From contig OY751493.1 of the NCBI GenBank assembly GCA_963565915.1, forward strand, positions 1,550,001-1,614,000: a stretch of DNA of 64,000 nucleotides, read 5' to 3'. The notes below the pieces were generated by a model. The model ran no database searches and was not told the origin of the DNA. It saw only the letters and a list, made by a program, of their open reading frames with translations. This document shows, one piece after another, positions 23,592-33,706 of this stretch (position 1 is the stretch's first letter; every line of letters begins with the position of its first letter). Source of the DNA: Entoloma clypeatum. Lineage: Eukaryota; Basidiomycota; Agaricomycetes; Agaricales; Entolomataceae. The position numbers and the translations under genes are program-made.

Positions 23592-25515
23592 ATGCGTTGC
23601 TATTCTTTACTTCCTCTTTTGACCGCCGCTAGCCTAGCCTTTCAGCTTCCTTTCAACGTCCCATTCTTCAGTCGGAATGCCAGCGGCAGCTTGGTCGAAG
23701 TTGAGGCCATTCCTGACAAAATCCCAAGGATTGCCATCATAGGTGCTGGGGCAGGAGGCAGCTCGGCCGCTTTCTGGATATCGAAAGCGAAGGAAAGGCT
23801 CGGCCTCGATGTACATATTGATGTCTATGAGAAGGAGGCCTACGTCGGTGGTCGTACGTTATTGAAGGCTCCATTGTCGAGTGTCAATATCTTAATCCTT
23901 CGCCTCAACGTTTAGGAAGTATGGTTGTGCACCCGTACGGAAATACTAGTTTACCCCCACTTGAACTTGGAGCGTCTATCTTTGTTTCCGCAAATAAAAA
24001 CCTCTGGAGAGCGTCTGATGAGTTCAACCTCACTCGTCGCAACTTCAATCAGGAGGATGGCATGACCGGGATCTGGGACGGGGAACAGTTCTTATTCTCC
24101 GTACGCATCCCATCTCCATATTCTAGCATCTACAGCTTGACGTGTTATAGTTCGGGGATGGGTGGTGGGACACAATTAAACTTGTCTGGAGATACGGTTT
24201 ACTTTCTCCGAGGCGGGCGGACTCCCTGCAAGTCCTTATTTATGCAATGTAAACGACATTTTGCTAACCTGTTCCTTGGACAGCGTTGCTGACATGATCA
24301 AGAATTTCATCACGCTGTATATCCCGAAACCGCCAATGTGGGACAATGTCGCTGACCTAGCTTCGTCGCTGGGCTGGACAGCACTGATAAACAATACAGC
24401 CGCGGACTATTTCTTGGACCAAGGCATATCGAAGAAATTTGCATATGAAGTAGTTGAATCAGCAACCCGCGTTAATTATGGACAGGTGCGCTTGCTTATG
24501 AGTCTGCATAAACATCACTTATCTACTTTTATCTACCGTTCTACAGAATGCTGACGACATTCACGCTCTCGAAGGCGCAGCTTCTTTGGCAACTGCCGGT
24601 GCCACCGGCATTCAAGGTGGCAATTTCCAATTGTTCGAAAACTTCCTCAATCATTCTGGTGCCAGCGTTCACCTCAATACCCCCGTGAATATTGGCTTCT
24701 TCAATACATGACAGAGACACAAGGCTCACCAAGTATACAGGTTATCAGCATCAAAGAGGCATCCTCGCATTCACACCGTTGGAAGGTCGAGAGTACCTTG
24801 GGTGCCATCAACTATAAAGCCGTTATTTTGGCAGCCCCTTTCCATTCCACAGGCATCACATTACCCCCTTCGCTGTCCGCTCAAATACCAAGCCAACCAT
24901 ATGTTCTTCTTCATGTTACTCTCCTCACCACAACGTCGCCCACGGCTGACCCTGCATATTTTTCGCAATCGGCGGATTCTAAACTGCCCACAATGATTCT
25001 CACAACAGATGAGGGTTTCAGGAATGGTGGCAAAGCACCTGAGTTCAACTCCCTTTCATACCACGGCCTTGTAAGGGACGGGGAATGGGCCGTCAAAATA
25101 TTCTCAAAAGAGCGGGTCAGTGATGAATGGCTGCACAAAGTGTTTGCCGGGAAGGTTGGTTGGGTCTTCAGGAAAGAAGTAAGTCATTCTTAGTCTTCCT
25201 TGTACACCAATCCGACCCCCCCGCCCGTAGTGGGAAGCTTATCCTAAACTGCCTCCTACGACGTCGTTTCCCCCAGTCAAACTTGGCGAAGGTTTCCATT
25301 ATGTTAATGCCTTTGAACCGTGAGTTGCGCGATTGACTGTGTATACTTACCTAAGAATGTATTGTCTGCCCAGGTTCATCTCGACAATGGAAACGGAGAC
25401 AATCGCATCCCGGAACGTCGTTGACCTCCTCTTGAAGGAGGAGTTTGATGCGAGTATCTGCACCCATGCGTCTGATCCCAGTGAGAAGGAATTCATATAT
25501 GGGTGGGACTGTTAA
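23592..25515 (+). CDS. Prenylcysteine oxidase/lyase-like FAD protein
   Basis: FAD-dependent protein of the PCYOX1 family, which cleaves prenylcysteine thioethers released from degraded prenylated proteins in the vacuole or secretory system. The start at 23592 opens with a signal-peptide-like segment (MRCYSLLPLLTAASLAFQL). A Rossmann FAD-binding motif follows (IAIIGAGAGGSSAAF, DVYEKEAYVGGR). Later exons carry the lyase domain (LELGASIFVSANKNLW, AADYFLDQGISKKFAYE, VESATRVNYGQ, GNFQLFENFL) and end with FIYGWDC. Six or more introns. The reading frame changes near 24690-24712 after a CCCCC run, and I find no canonical intron of the right phase there. This may be a sequencing error, a missed splice or real damage. 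The family call is secure. Confidence 0.85.
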
Positions 25516-25617
25516 CTCGGAGCCAAGTACTATTCTTTGCTTATCTTAAATATATATATATCCAACCTTTATCTCAGAGATATCCTCGTATACTTATTTT
25601 ACAGCCCGAATTTGGCG

Positions 25618-27558
25618 TCAGTATGATAACAAAAATAGATGGCGTTCATGATAATACTGGTGCGGGGTCGTTCGCCATTTTCTCATATATGGTTTCCACT
25701 CGCTGATGGCTGGTCGATCCACCGCCGGAGCTACGCTCGGCATGTTCGTCATGGTCACCGCCTTCGATGTGGGGTTGAAAAAACCCCCGATTTCCTTCAG
25801 TCGAGTCGAATGGTGCGGCTCCATCCGTGAAGGCTCGCCGTATCTCAATGTAATCACTGGCAAACTCGCCAATCTGAATGGATCACAATTGCCGTCAGGG
25901 GAGTCATGGAGCTCATAAAGCATACCTCGATTTCGTCCATGCCAACTCTCTCAGCCTCAGGTGTATTTCGCAAGTGGAGCCCAGGTAAGAGGTCAACGCA
26001 TTTGGCGAGGATTGCCGTAACAACGAAAGCATAGCCGCATACCGCGCAGACATAGGCGAATTGAATATATAGCTGTTTCCAGTTGTGATCCACCCAACCC
26101 CCAAGACTGGTGGTATTCACGTTATCCAGCGCAATGATGGGATGATGAGCAAAAATCCCATTGGCAAGCAACCCGATTATCCCCCCGACAGCATGTTCGG
26201 CAAAAAGATCGAGAGCATCATCGATCCGGACCAAGAATTTTACTGGGAGCCAGAGATCAGGTGAAGTTTGGTGGAGGAGTGAGTGGCCATTGACCTTTCG
26301 TCGCAAAATTACATAGCCCACCAGCGAGGATGCCAATGATTATAGCAGACCACAACTGGACATAACCAGATGAAGGCGTAGCAGCTACAAGTCCAGCTAT
26401 TGTTCCCGAGCAAACCCGACCATGGTCCAGCGTCGTTCGATTCGATAGTCAAGCAAACACCATACTGCGCCACCAAAAGCAGCGGCGATCATGCTGTTCC
26501 AAATGGCCACGATTGCACGCAGGTTGGCACCAAACGCACTTCCGCCATTGAAGCCTAACCATCCGAACCATAGAAGAGAAGCTAAGACCTTCTCAGCACT
26601 GAATCTGGAAAATTGTGAAATTATCAGTCTTACTGCCGAGGGCAACCATTGACACATTATGGGGCCGGAAGTTGAGGAGCTCTTTCTCTTGTCTGGGTCC
26701 CAGTATCCAGGAGTAAGCAAGCCCGGAGATACCACTTCCGATTTCGACAGGGCCACCGCCTATTTTTGGGGTCAGTCAGGCAAAGATGAATCAAGAACGC
26801 AAAGACGGTATACCAGCAAAATCAAGGGCACCCCATTTGAAAGCCCATCCGTTGATACCCCACGCCCAGTAGGCGAGCGGGCAGTAAACAAGGGTTACCC
26901 AAGAGAACGTCAAAACCATTGCGGGTAGAACTCGTCCACGTTCTGCGATGCCGCCCATTAATATCCCCGCGGTAACACAGGCAAACTCCATCTGGAAGTC
27001 GCTGTAGAGGATTTCAGGAATAAGAGGGGAACCAGGCGAAGCATCCGCAAGAACATTGATTAGCCCAAAGTTCTTCAGGTTGCCAATGAAACCATTCGTG
27101 GCCGTCCGCGAGAAGGCCAATGAATACCCCCAGAAGTACCATTGAAAAATCACAACGGCGTTGCTTGCGAATACGACCCATATGAGCGAGACTGCCCAGG
27201 AAGTCAAACAATATAAATATCCTGGCTTCAAGATTCAGGTGGTAAAGGATCTTATGGGCGCTCTTGCGACGGGAGAGCCCTGAGTAAAGAAAGGCTGTCA
27301 ACAAAGACTCCTCAGTAAAAACTCTAAATCTTCGACTCGTGGTTGGTGTTGGCGTACCCAGTCCTGGAACCATGAGAAAAACCATGGCCATTGACACAAT
27401 TATGAATGAGACATTACCACGATCAAAGCTACGGGAAGAATATACTCTTAGTTTGAGAATGATTGGTTACGCATATCCATAGCAAACTTACGAGGGGGGA
27501 CTGTCGCCTAGGATCCGATGAGCGTTGAAAGGATAGGATTCGGAGAAGTTGGAAAGAG
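25618..27558 (-). CDS. Ammonium transporter, Mep/Amt family (Mep1/Mep3-type pore)
   Basis: Plasma-membrane ammonium permease with 11 predicted helices. Spliced exons show MVFLMVPGLG/YLYSGLSRRKSA, the family block AGILMGGIAERGR, WVTLVYCPLAYWAWG, then NVSMVALG and WFGWLGFNGGSAFG, and finally FAEHAVGGIIGLLANGIFA. In the twin-His pore pair the first site is Glu (DFAGGGPVEIGSG, intron-split near 26760-26815) and the second is His (AEHAVGG). That is the pattern of yeast Mep1/Mep3 and not of the Mep2 sensor. The C-terminus is cytosolic. I end it at 25618; a short spliced alternative is possible. The first exon is unresolved: 27558 is an acceptor boundary and the initiating Met lies upstream. Confidence 0.87.
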
Positions 27559-27864
27559 CTGACGGTGATAAGGACGATGAACGTCTTGCAACATCAAGGA
27601 CGAGATGGCGAGTTGGTACGCTTATTCCGGATATGTTGGAGAGAAGGGGTCAAGGGAGCTCGACGACAAGAGGTATTGCAGTCTGGAGTCATCCACGACG
27701 GATTCGAAATCCCTATCCACGGTCGACCGAGAAGCAATTGCAAGTACGCACCAAGCCAATAAATTAGAACCATGTCCAACGCCTAGAGGCCCTTGAAACG
27801 CACAGCAGACCCAACGTCGCATGGAAGTGAATATATTGATGCTTTTGCGTGGGAAGACATTGGC
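27559..27864. promoter_or_regulatory. Divergent region between ammonium transporter and LIP2
   Basis: About 300 bases that should hold both promoters and the missing first exon of the transporter. GATA-type sites would be expected for a nitrogen-regulated permease, but I do not see a convincing cluster. Confidence 0.35.
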
Positions 27865-28644
27865 ATGTCTCTTCCTCCGATTCTTTATCATTATTTTAGA
27901 CACCCTTTACCATATGCACAGGCTCTAGCCCTCCAAGAGACAATCCACAACTTCCAGTTACTGCAACGACGCACTGGTGCCCACAAAGATATTCTCCTTC
28001 TCTTGCAACACCGCCCCGTCTACACTGCTGGCCGTCGCCAAACGGAGCCACTAATCCATGACGAGCGCGCCCGTCTTACCCGCATCGGTGCAGACTTCGT
28101 CACAGCCACGCGTGGTGGAGAGCTGACCTACCACGGACCTGGCCAGATTGTCGGCTACCCCCTCTTAGACCTCTCTCGATACTCTCCGACGATAGGCGCC
28201 CGAGACTACGTTTGTCGCATGCAAAAGGCACTCGAGCTCCATCTCAACGAAGCACATGGGATCAAGGCTTCTCCATCCAAGCACACAGGTCTGTTCCTTG
28301 ATTCGACCACGAAGATTGGCAGTATTGGTGTGCAAGTGCGGCATAGGTTGACTTCTCATGGATTCGCGTTGAATATTACGCGGGAACCGATAGCGTGGTT
28401 TGATAGGATCGTTGCCTGTGGGCTGGAGGGAGTGAAGGCGGGCTCTGTAGAGGGTGCAAAGGGCAGTCTAGTCAAAGTGGAAGACGAGATCCTCGGTCTT
28501 GCGAGAAGGTTTGGACAGCTGTATGAACGAGATGTCGTCTCGATAAATCTCAAAGATGAGGGGGAAATTGGAAAGGTCATTCTGAACATGGAAGAGGAGG
28601 CCGCTGGAGCCGGGGATTGGCTGAAGGAACCTATAAAGGCGTAA
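27865..28644 (+). CDS. LIP2: Lipoyl(octanoyl) transferase
   Basis: Mitochondrial LipB-type enzyme that moves octanoate from acyl carrier protein to lipoyl domains, the first step of protein lipoylation. One uninterrupted exon, about 260 residues from MSLPPILYHYF. The open frame also allows a start at 27793 (MKRTADPTSHGSEY). The family block RGGELTYHGPGQIVGYPLLD is complete. The catalytic Lys lies in TKIGSIGVQV and the catalytic Cys in RIVACGLEGV, so it should be active. An N-terminal extension with a clear mitochondrial presequence is not obvious with the shorter start. It is followed after 48 bases by an NAD(P)-binding protein on the same strand. Confidence 0.93.
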   Translation: MSLPPILYHYFRHPLPYAQALALQETIHNFQLLQRRTGAHKDILLLLQHRPVYTAGRRQTEPLIHDERARLTRIGADFVTATRGGELTYHGPGQIVGYPLLDLSRYSPTIGARDYVCRMQKALELHLNEAHGIKASPSKHTGLFLDSTTKIGSIGVQVRHRLTSHGFALNITREPIAWFDRIVACGLEGVKAGSVEGAKGSLVKVEDEILGLARRFGQLYERDVVSINLKDEGEIGKVILNMEEEAAGAGDWLKEPIKA

Positions 28645-28692
28645 CCTCAAACATACCCAGCTCCCCTTTAGTTACTCTGCACCATAATAACC

Positions 28693-29361
28693 ATGCGCGT
28701 TCTCATCTTTGGTGCTACTGGTCCAACCGGTATCGCACTCGTTCGCCAGCTGTTGCAAACTTACCAGGAATGCACCATCGTCTTATATGTCCGTTCACCA
28801 GGGAAAATACCAGAAGACCTCAAGGCCCACACGTCTATCATCATTTTCGAAGGACAACTCGATGACCTGGACACACTCTCCAAGGCCATGGAAGGCGTGG
28901 ACGTAGTTCTGTCAACGCTGGGGCCAAGCGTTCAGAAGGGTCCATTTCACCCTTCCAATACACCTCTAGCGAACGCCTACACACATATTATCCACCTCAT
29001 ACACCAACACCATATCAAACGCCTCATCTGTTTGGGAACGGCATCTATTACGGACCCCGCCGACAGATTCAGCCTTGCATTCTCAGTCCTGGTCAATGTC
29101 GTGGCGACGTTCGCCAGAAATGCGTACAATGACGTGGTGGCGATTGGGAAGAACGTTCGTACCCTCGGCGCGGATTTGGATTGGACGATCGTTAGGGTGC
29201 CTATCCTCACAGAGAAGGAAACAAAGCAGGTCATCGCTGGGTATGTTGGCGATGGGAAAACCAATACTTTCCTGTCCAGGAACGGATTCGCAGCCTTTGT
29301 TGTCAACGAGCTAGAGAAGAGGGAATGGGTGCAGAAGGCACCTCTCATATGTTCTGCTTGA
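28693..29361 (+). CDS. NAD(P)-binding Rossmann protein (atypical SDR, NmrA/SDR_a5-like)
   Basis: An intron-free 222-residue protein. The N-terminal nucleotide-binding motif is VLIFGATGPTGIALVRQLL (G-x-x-G-x-x-G type). A second conserved piece, GVDVVLSTLGPS, is followed by KRLICLGTASITDP and WTIVRVPILTEKETK. There is no YxxxK catalytic pair in the usual place, so it belongs with atypical SDRs such as biliverdin-reductase-B-like or NmrA-like proteins. Substrate cannot be inferred. It starts 48 bases after the LIP2 stop and converges on ATP11 with 81 bases between. Fold assignment is secure. Confidence 0.87.
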   Translation: MRVLIFGATGPTGIALVRQLLQTYQECTIVLYVRSPGKIPEDLKAHTSIIIFEGQLDDLDTLSKAMEGVDVVLSTLGPSVQKGPFHPSNTPLANAYTHIIHLIHQHHIKRLICLGTASITDPADRFSLAFSVLVNVVATFARNAYNDVVAIGKNVRTLGADLDWTIVRVPILTEKETKQVIAGYVGDGKTNTFLSRNGFAAFVVNELEKREWVQKAPLICSA

Positions 29362-29442
29362 TCCAACGCCACGGAGACAAACCATGATGTCGTCCACACA
29401 CGACATTTCAACAGCGTACCATAAATCAATTCACCGACATAA

Positions 29443-30642
29443 TTACACGGTCTTCTTCGTATATTCTAATAGCTCTTCCCATTTGAATTGTTCGGGAGTT
29501 TCATGGAAGCATTTCAGGAGCTTCTCGCCTTCCCCGGAGCCGTCGCTATTCCATAGATAAAACTTTTGCAAAGCCATAGACAATAACTGGACATCTTCCT
29601 GGTTCAACATATACTGTCCATCAACGCCTCCGCCAGCACTGGCAGAAGCCGGTGTGATCTCGCCTCTCAAAAGGACGACGCCGTGTGTATTTGCGAGGTC
29701 CGTGTAGTGCGTCAACACAAGATAAGGAGTCGCGAATGCGCCCCGCATTTTATATTCTTGAAGCGGGGTAAACAGGACAGTCGACGTCCGAGGGTTTGCT
29801 CCTGCACCATCCTTGGTGGATTTCATGAACAAATCTTCCGTTTCCTTTGGCACGGAAGGGCTTTCATGGAAGTCCCATTGTAGGAAATAGAACTCGTAGG
29901 CCGTGTCTCCCTGTTTGGCTTCCCCGTCTGCAAAAGGAGGTATGACACGCGGAACTGGCACAACAAAGGAGGGATGGCGCTGTCCAACGCTGGACATTTT
30001 ATTGTAAAGAGACAGAGGTATGCTTGCGCAGACATAGCCACGGCCGGTGCCACCAGATTTTGACAGGTGGTAGGCCGTCCAGATAGAGCTAACTTGGTCC
30101 GCGGTGTGCGGTGTCGACATTATTTTCCGCAAGTTGAGAATAGTCGATAGTGGCTAGAGGAGTTAATGATTGTAATCCTATGAACCAACATGGAAGCGAT
30201 GACTGCCAGTGGAATCACCTTGACGGGAGAACTGTCTTTGCGAACACTGTTTGAGGCAGCTGGGGATCCATTCCTCACTTTCTCCGAGGCTGTGTCTGTA
30301 TACTGAACTGACATCGCTTGTTCCGAAGCATGTTTTTTCTCTCGTTTCAGGCGTGCTTCCTCGACCTGCTGTTGCTTGATTTTGGTCTTCAACTCGTCGA
30401 TGCCAAGACCAGCCCTAGTGAGGATGGAATCCCAAATTTTGGCGGTCAGAAAAATGACACGTACGAAAGTTGAGATAACAATGAACTTCTCACTCCTTTG
30501 CTCGTCGGTTCAACTTGTCAGCATATTTTGAATCGAGATTGGATGTCGTTGCAATGCTCCGGGGCTTCCTTTGACCAGTTGTCGCAACCGAGGCATGATG
30601 GAAGAAAGGTCTGAGGCAAGGCCGTAGGATTTGGCGATGCAT
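29443..30642 (-). CDS. ATP11: F1-ATPase assembly chaperone ATP11 (ATPAF1)
   Basis: Mitochondrial matrix chaperone that binds the F1 beta subunit during ATP synthase assembly. The start chosen is MHRQILRPCLRPFFHHASV (30642), a typical presequence rich in Arg, His and Ser; a Met 21 bases upstream is also possible. The next features are YADKLNRRAKE, a coiled, charged segment (KIKQQQVEEARLKREKKH), PLSTILNLRKI after an intron, and the core with LVLTHYTDLANTHGVVLLRG and the C-terminal EQFKWEELLEY. Three exons or more. Its 5' part (30320 onward) is the left boundary of the duplicated segment, so only this copy is complete. Confidence 0.9.
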
Positions 30643-30831
30643 ATTGGACGGGAGAAAAGACATGCGACGGTCACATGCCTTCGGATACGCGCCGTAAAAT
30701 TCTCTAACGTGACATGTATGTATTTTGTATTGTTCAAATGATCCAACACAGTGCTCAGTGTAAAGAAATACCCAAGTGCACATCCCATACATGATAGAAC
30801 AGCATAAGTGGCCGATGGAGACTGTCTATAT

Positions 30832-32358
30832 CTAGATCAGGTCACTGCAAGAATACTGTGAACATCAGACATGAGTGCAAAAGACAAGCATACGCACGCG
30901 ACATTGAGAGGCATCTCGTCGATCTGGGTATTGTAGAATTCTAGTGACGAAAAGACGTCGGTCAGCTCCAGTGAATGAAGAAACCGGGTTGACTAACGCT
31001 CAATATCCCTAAGCATAGCGACGTCATTGGTGGTGACAAAATTGATGGCAACACCCTTCCGACCAAAACGACCACCACGGCCAATGCGGTGGATGTAATT
31101 TTCCCTGTTGGTAGGAAGATCATAATTGATCACGAGGGAAACTTGCTGAACATCGATGCCACGGGCAAGTAGATCGGTGGTGATGAGCACACGGGTAGTT
31201 CCAGTCCGGAATTCCTTCATAAGAAGCTCGCGCTGCTTCTGATCCATGTCACCGTGCTGTAGAAATGACCAGAATTACAATGAGGCATATTGGAGGAGGA
31301 AATATGACCAACCATGGCAGAGACCGTGAATTCTCTTGCATGCATTTGATCAGTCAAATAATCAACCTTCCTCCTAGTATTACAGAAAATGACGGCCTGA
31401 GTGATCGTGATGGTTTCGTAAAGATCGCAGAGGGTGTCCAGTTTCCATTCCTCCTTTTCTACGGCGATATAAAACTGCTTGATACCCTCGAGCGTCAGCT
31501 CGTCCCTCTTGACAAGGATGCGCACAGGGTCCCGCATAAATTTTTTGCTGACTTCCAAAACCTCGGCGGGCATGGTTGCAGAAAAGAGTGTAACTTGAGT
31601 GTCTCCTGGAAGAAGTTGGAAGACTTCGTAGATCTGGTCCTTGAATCCTTGAGACAACATCTCATCGGCCTCATCCAAGCACAAGATCTTGATATGATCC
31701 GTCTTCAAAGCGCTGCGCCTGATCATGTCAAAAATACGTCCAGGTGTACCGACAACAACCTGGACACCTTCTCGGAGTTTGGTCATATCTTCGCGGACGT
31801 TTGTGCCGCCGACGCAAGCGAGACTCTGGACGTTCATGTAATCCCCCAGAGCAACCACGACTTTATGGATTTGCAGAGCGAGCTCTCGTGTTGGTGCAAG
31901 AATGAGGGCCTGGGTGTCCTTTATTTCAAGGTCCAATCGCTGGAGAATGGAAACAGAAAAGGTGGCGGTTTTGCCAGTGCCAGACTGAGCCTGAGCAATA
32001 ACATCGTGTGCTTTTACAACGGGCACAATCGCTCGTTGTTGGATAGCAGAGGGCCGTTCGAAACTGCGGTTTGAGAAGCGTTAGTTTGTGTCGAGAAAAA
32101 AAAGGGAGAAAGGGGCTTGCCCGTATGCGTAGATACCACGCAGAAGTTCGGGCTTCAAGTCCATGGCATCGAAGCTATAGCTCACCAGGTGAAAATATAC
32201 GCAGGTTTGAAAGGATGATGTATTTACCTGTCAACGACTTGATCCCAGTTGGACTCGATCTCGTCTACGGGGGCATCTTGGAGTGTGGATTCTTCTCTGT
32301 GGGTCGCAAGGCGACTGTCAGACTTGTTCACTTGTTGAAGAAAGACCTACCCTTTCAT
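30832..32358 (-). CDS. TIF1: Translation initiation factor eIF4A (DEAD-box helicase), copy 1
   Basis: Cytosolic helicase of the eIF4F cap-binding complex. Motifs: [14 protein letters not shown] (Q-motif), [62 protein letters not shown] across an intron, [11 protein letters not shown] and [13 protein letters not shown]. The last exons give [13 protein letters not shown] then ADLI and TAG at 30832. The acidic N-terminus ([16 protein letters not shown]) is complete. The exact initiator is unclear: the only nearby upstream ATG (32358) reaches a stop within four codons unless an intron of awkward phase is removed. This copy has the intact frame at the GAATTC site where copy 2 lost a base. Confidence 0.93.
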
Positions 32359-32521
32359 GCAATTTTGATTGTTTGAAGGGGAGATGTACTGCCTTCTAAT
32401 GTGTGTATAGTGGAGTTGTGGGGGGTGTGAAAAATGGCCGACGATTGTCTGCGATAAAGGGGAGATATTAAGGCGGAGCTTGAAACGACATGTCATGATC
32501 GATTGATCAGTCCAGATCACC

Positions 32522-32779
32522 ATGAGTACTCCCGAGTCGTCGCAAAGCCGTCGCCGCTATCCGACGGTGTTCGAATCGCCGTCCCGACGCCTGATCTTTT
32601 TGGAGAAGGTACTAAACATTTCATCCACGCTGCTGGGCCGCTACAAGCGGATTCATATATTTATTTATTGCCGGCTTGCCCTAGGGGAAGCCTTTTTCTT
32701 TGTCCAATTTTCGCAGTGGTTATCCGGATCCGCTGTCTCCTCAAAGGGTACGACTCGTCGTTTGGAACTTTGGGTATAA
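32522..32779 (+). CDS. Short hypothetical protein, tentative, copy 1
   Basis: Open frame starting MSTPESSQSRRRYPTVFESP, divergent from eIF4A. It reads through as 85 residues. Alternatively a GTACTA...CGCAG intron (about 32609-32708) shortens it to about 49 residues. I recognise no domain. The rest of the ~700-base stretch 32359-33057 holds the eIF4A promoter and no other gene I can support. Low confidence. Confidence 0.3.
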   Translation: MSTPESSQSRRRYPTVFESPSRRLIFLEKVLNISSTLLGRYKRIHIFIYCRLALGEAFFFVQFSQWLSGSAVSSKGTTRRLELWV

Positions 32780-33057
32780 CGGACTACGATTGGCGAATGT
32801 GTGCGTTGTGGATCTGTCTTGAGATATATGGCCGCCATCGGATAATCTTCCACACGGCGATTTCCAATGGATACTTACGTAACTTATCTTTGCAAGTACG
32901 TAAGCTAAACGTGGGCCTGGGGTTTGATTAAGTAGGACTGCTCCTACATATTACATGACGGTGCCGTATGCCATATTGGTACCGTACATAGCTATAGAGT
33001 TCCAGGATTATGCGGAGAGTCTGTGCTGCTTTCCATGTACAGTATCGTCGAAACCGT

Positions 33058-33487
33058 TCACTCGTCCATCTTTTTCTGCAATTTCTCCTTGATTTCGCGG
33101 GCGGCCGAAGCTGCCTAGGGGAACGTCAATTCACAATTTAGGTGCGAAGAGTTTATGAACCTCGTTTGCTTTTTCCTGAGCCGCGCCAGTTGCCTTTTGT
33201 TTAGTTGTGTCACCTTTTGGAAGATAATTGCGAGTTCTTTAATGATAATTTCCCTAGTTACCGAGGGTCTCCTTTGTGGCCTTTTCCCCGGTTTCGATGG
33301 CTGAAGCTAGCCCTTTCCCGACTTTCTTGTTTACCTCGGATATTAGAGTGAGCCGAGCGAGATCAGGGTAAAAAGGCTGGAGAAGACCTACAACATCCGC
33401 GACTTCGGAGATCTTGTCTTTGACGGTTTTAGCGGCAAGTGGGCTGGAATGGAAAGGACGGATGGCGAAAAACGGGCGGTTGAACAT
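33058..33487 (-). CDS. Small mitochondrial LEA-like protein, copy 1
   Basis: Four short exons give a ~92-residue protein. The N-terminus MFNRPFFAIRPFHSSPLAA is a textbook mitochondrial presequence with an FHSS cleavage-type site. The mature part is hydrophilic, Ala/Lys/Glu-rich and probably helical: TVKDKISEVADVVNKKVGKG, GEKATKETLG, DTTKQKATGAAQEKANE and AREIKEKLQKKMDE. This composition resembles late-embryogenesis-abundant proteins, which protect membranes and enzymes against drying; the role is inferred. It is divergent from ERG5 with about 220 bases between starts. Confidence 0.72.
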
Positions 33488-33706
33488 GGTGGGTGGATTG
33501 AGGAAGGAAATGCTGGCAGAATGAAAGCTACTTATTAAAAAGGTAGAGAATGACGTAACACGACGTCATTCAATGTGATGATCAGACTGGACATCAACGC
33601 TGATGGCCGTGCTGATGCTTTGAATATGATTGGCGAGGAAAAATCAGTTCATAACTTAATACTTAGGCGGCATATATTTTGGGGGGTACGAGTCCAAGAG
33701 CCCTCC

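Noticed and set aside
30490..30792. Alternative 92- and 100-residue frames upstream of ATP11
   Set aside because: Only the part from MHRQILRP onward fits a presequence leading into YADKLNRRAKE; the rest is 5' UTR or shadow.
31265..32074. A 269-residue plus-strand frame opposite eIF4A
   Set aside because: Antisense shadow of a conserved coding exon; it has no domain and overlaps the helicase motifs.
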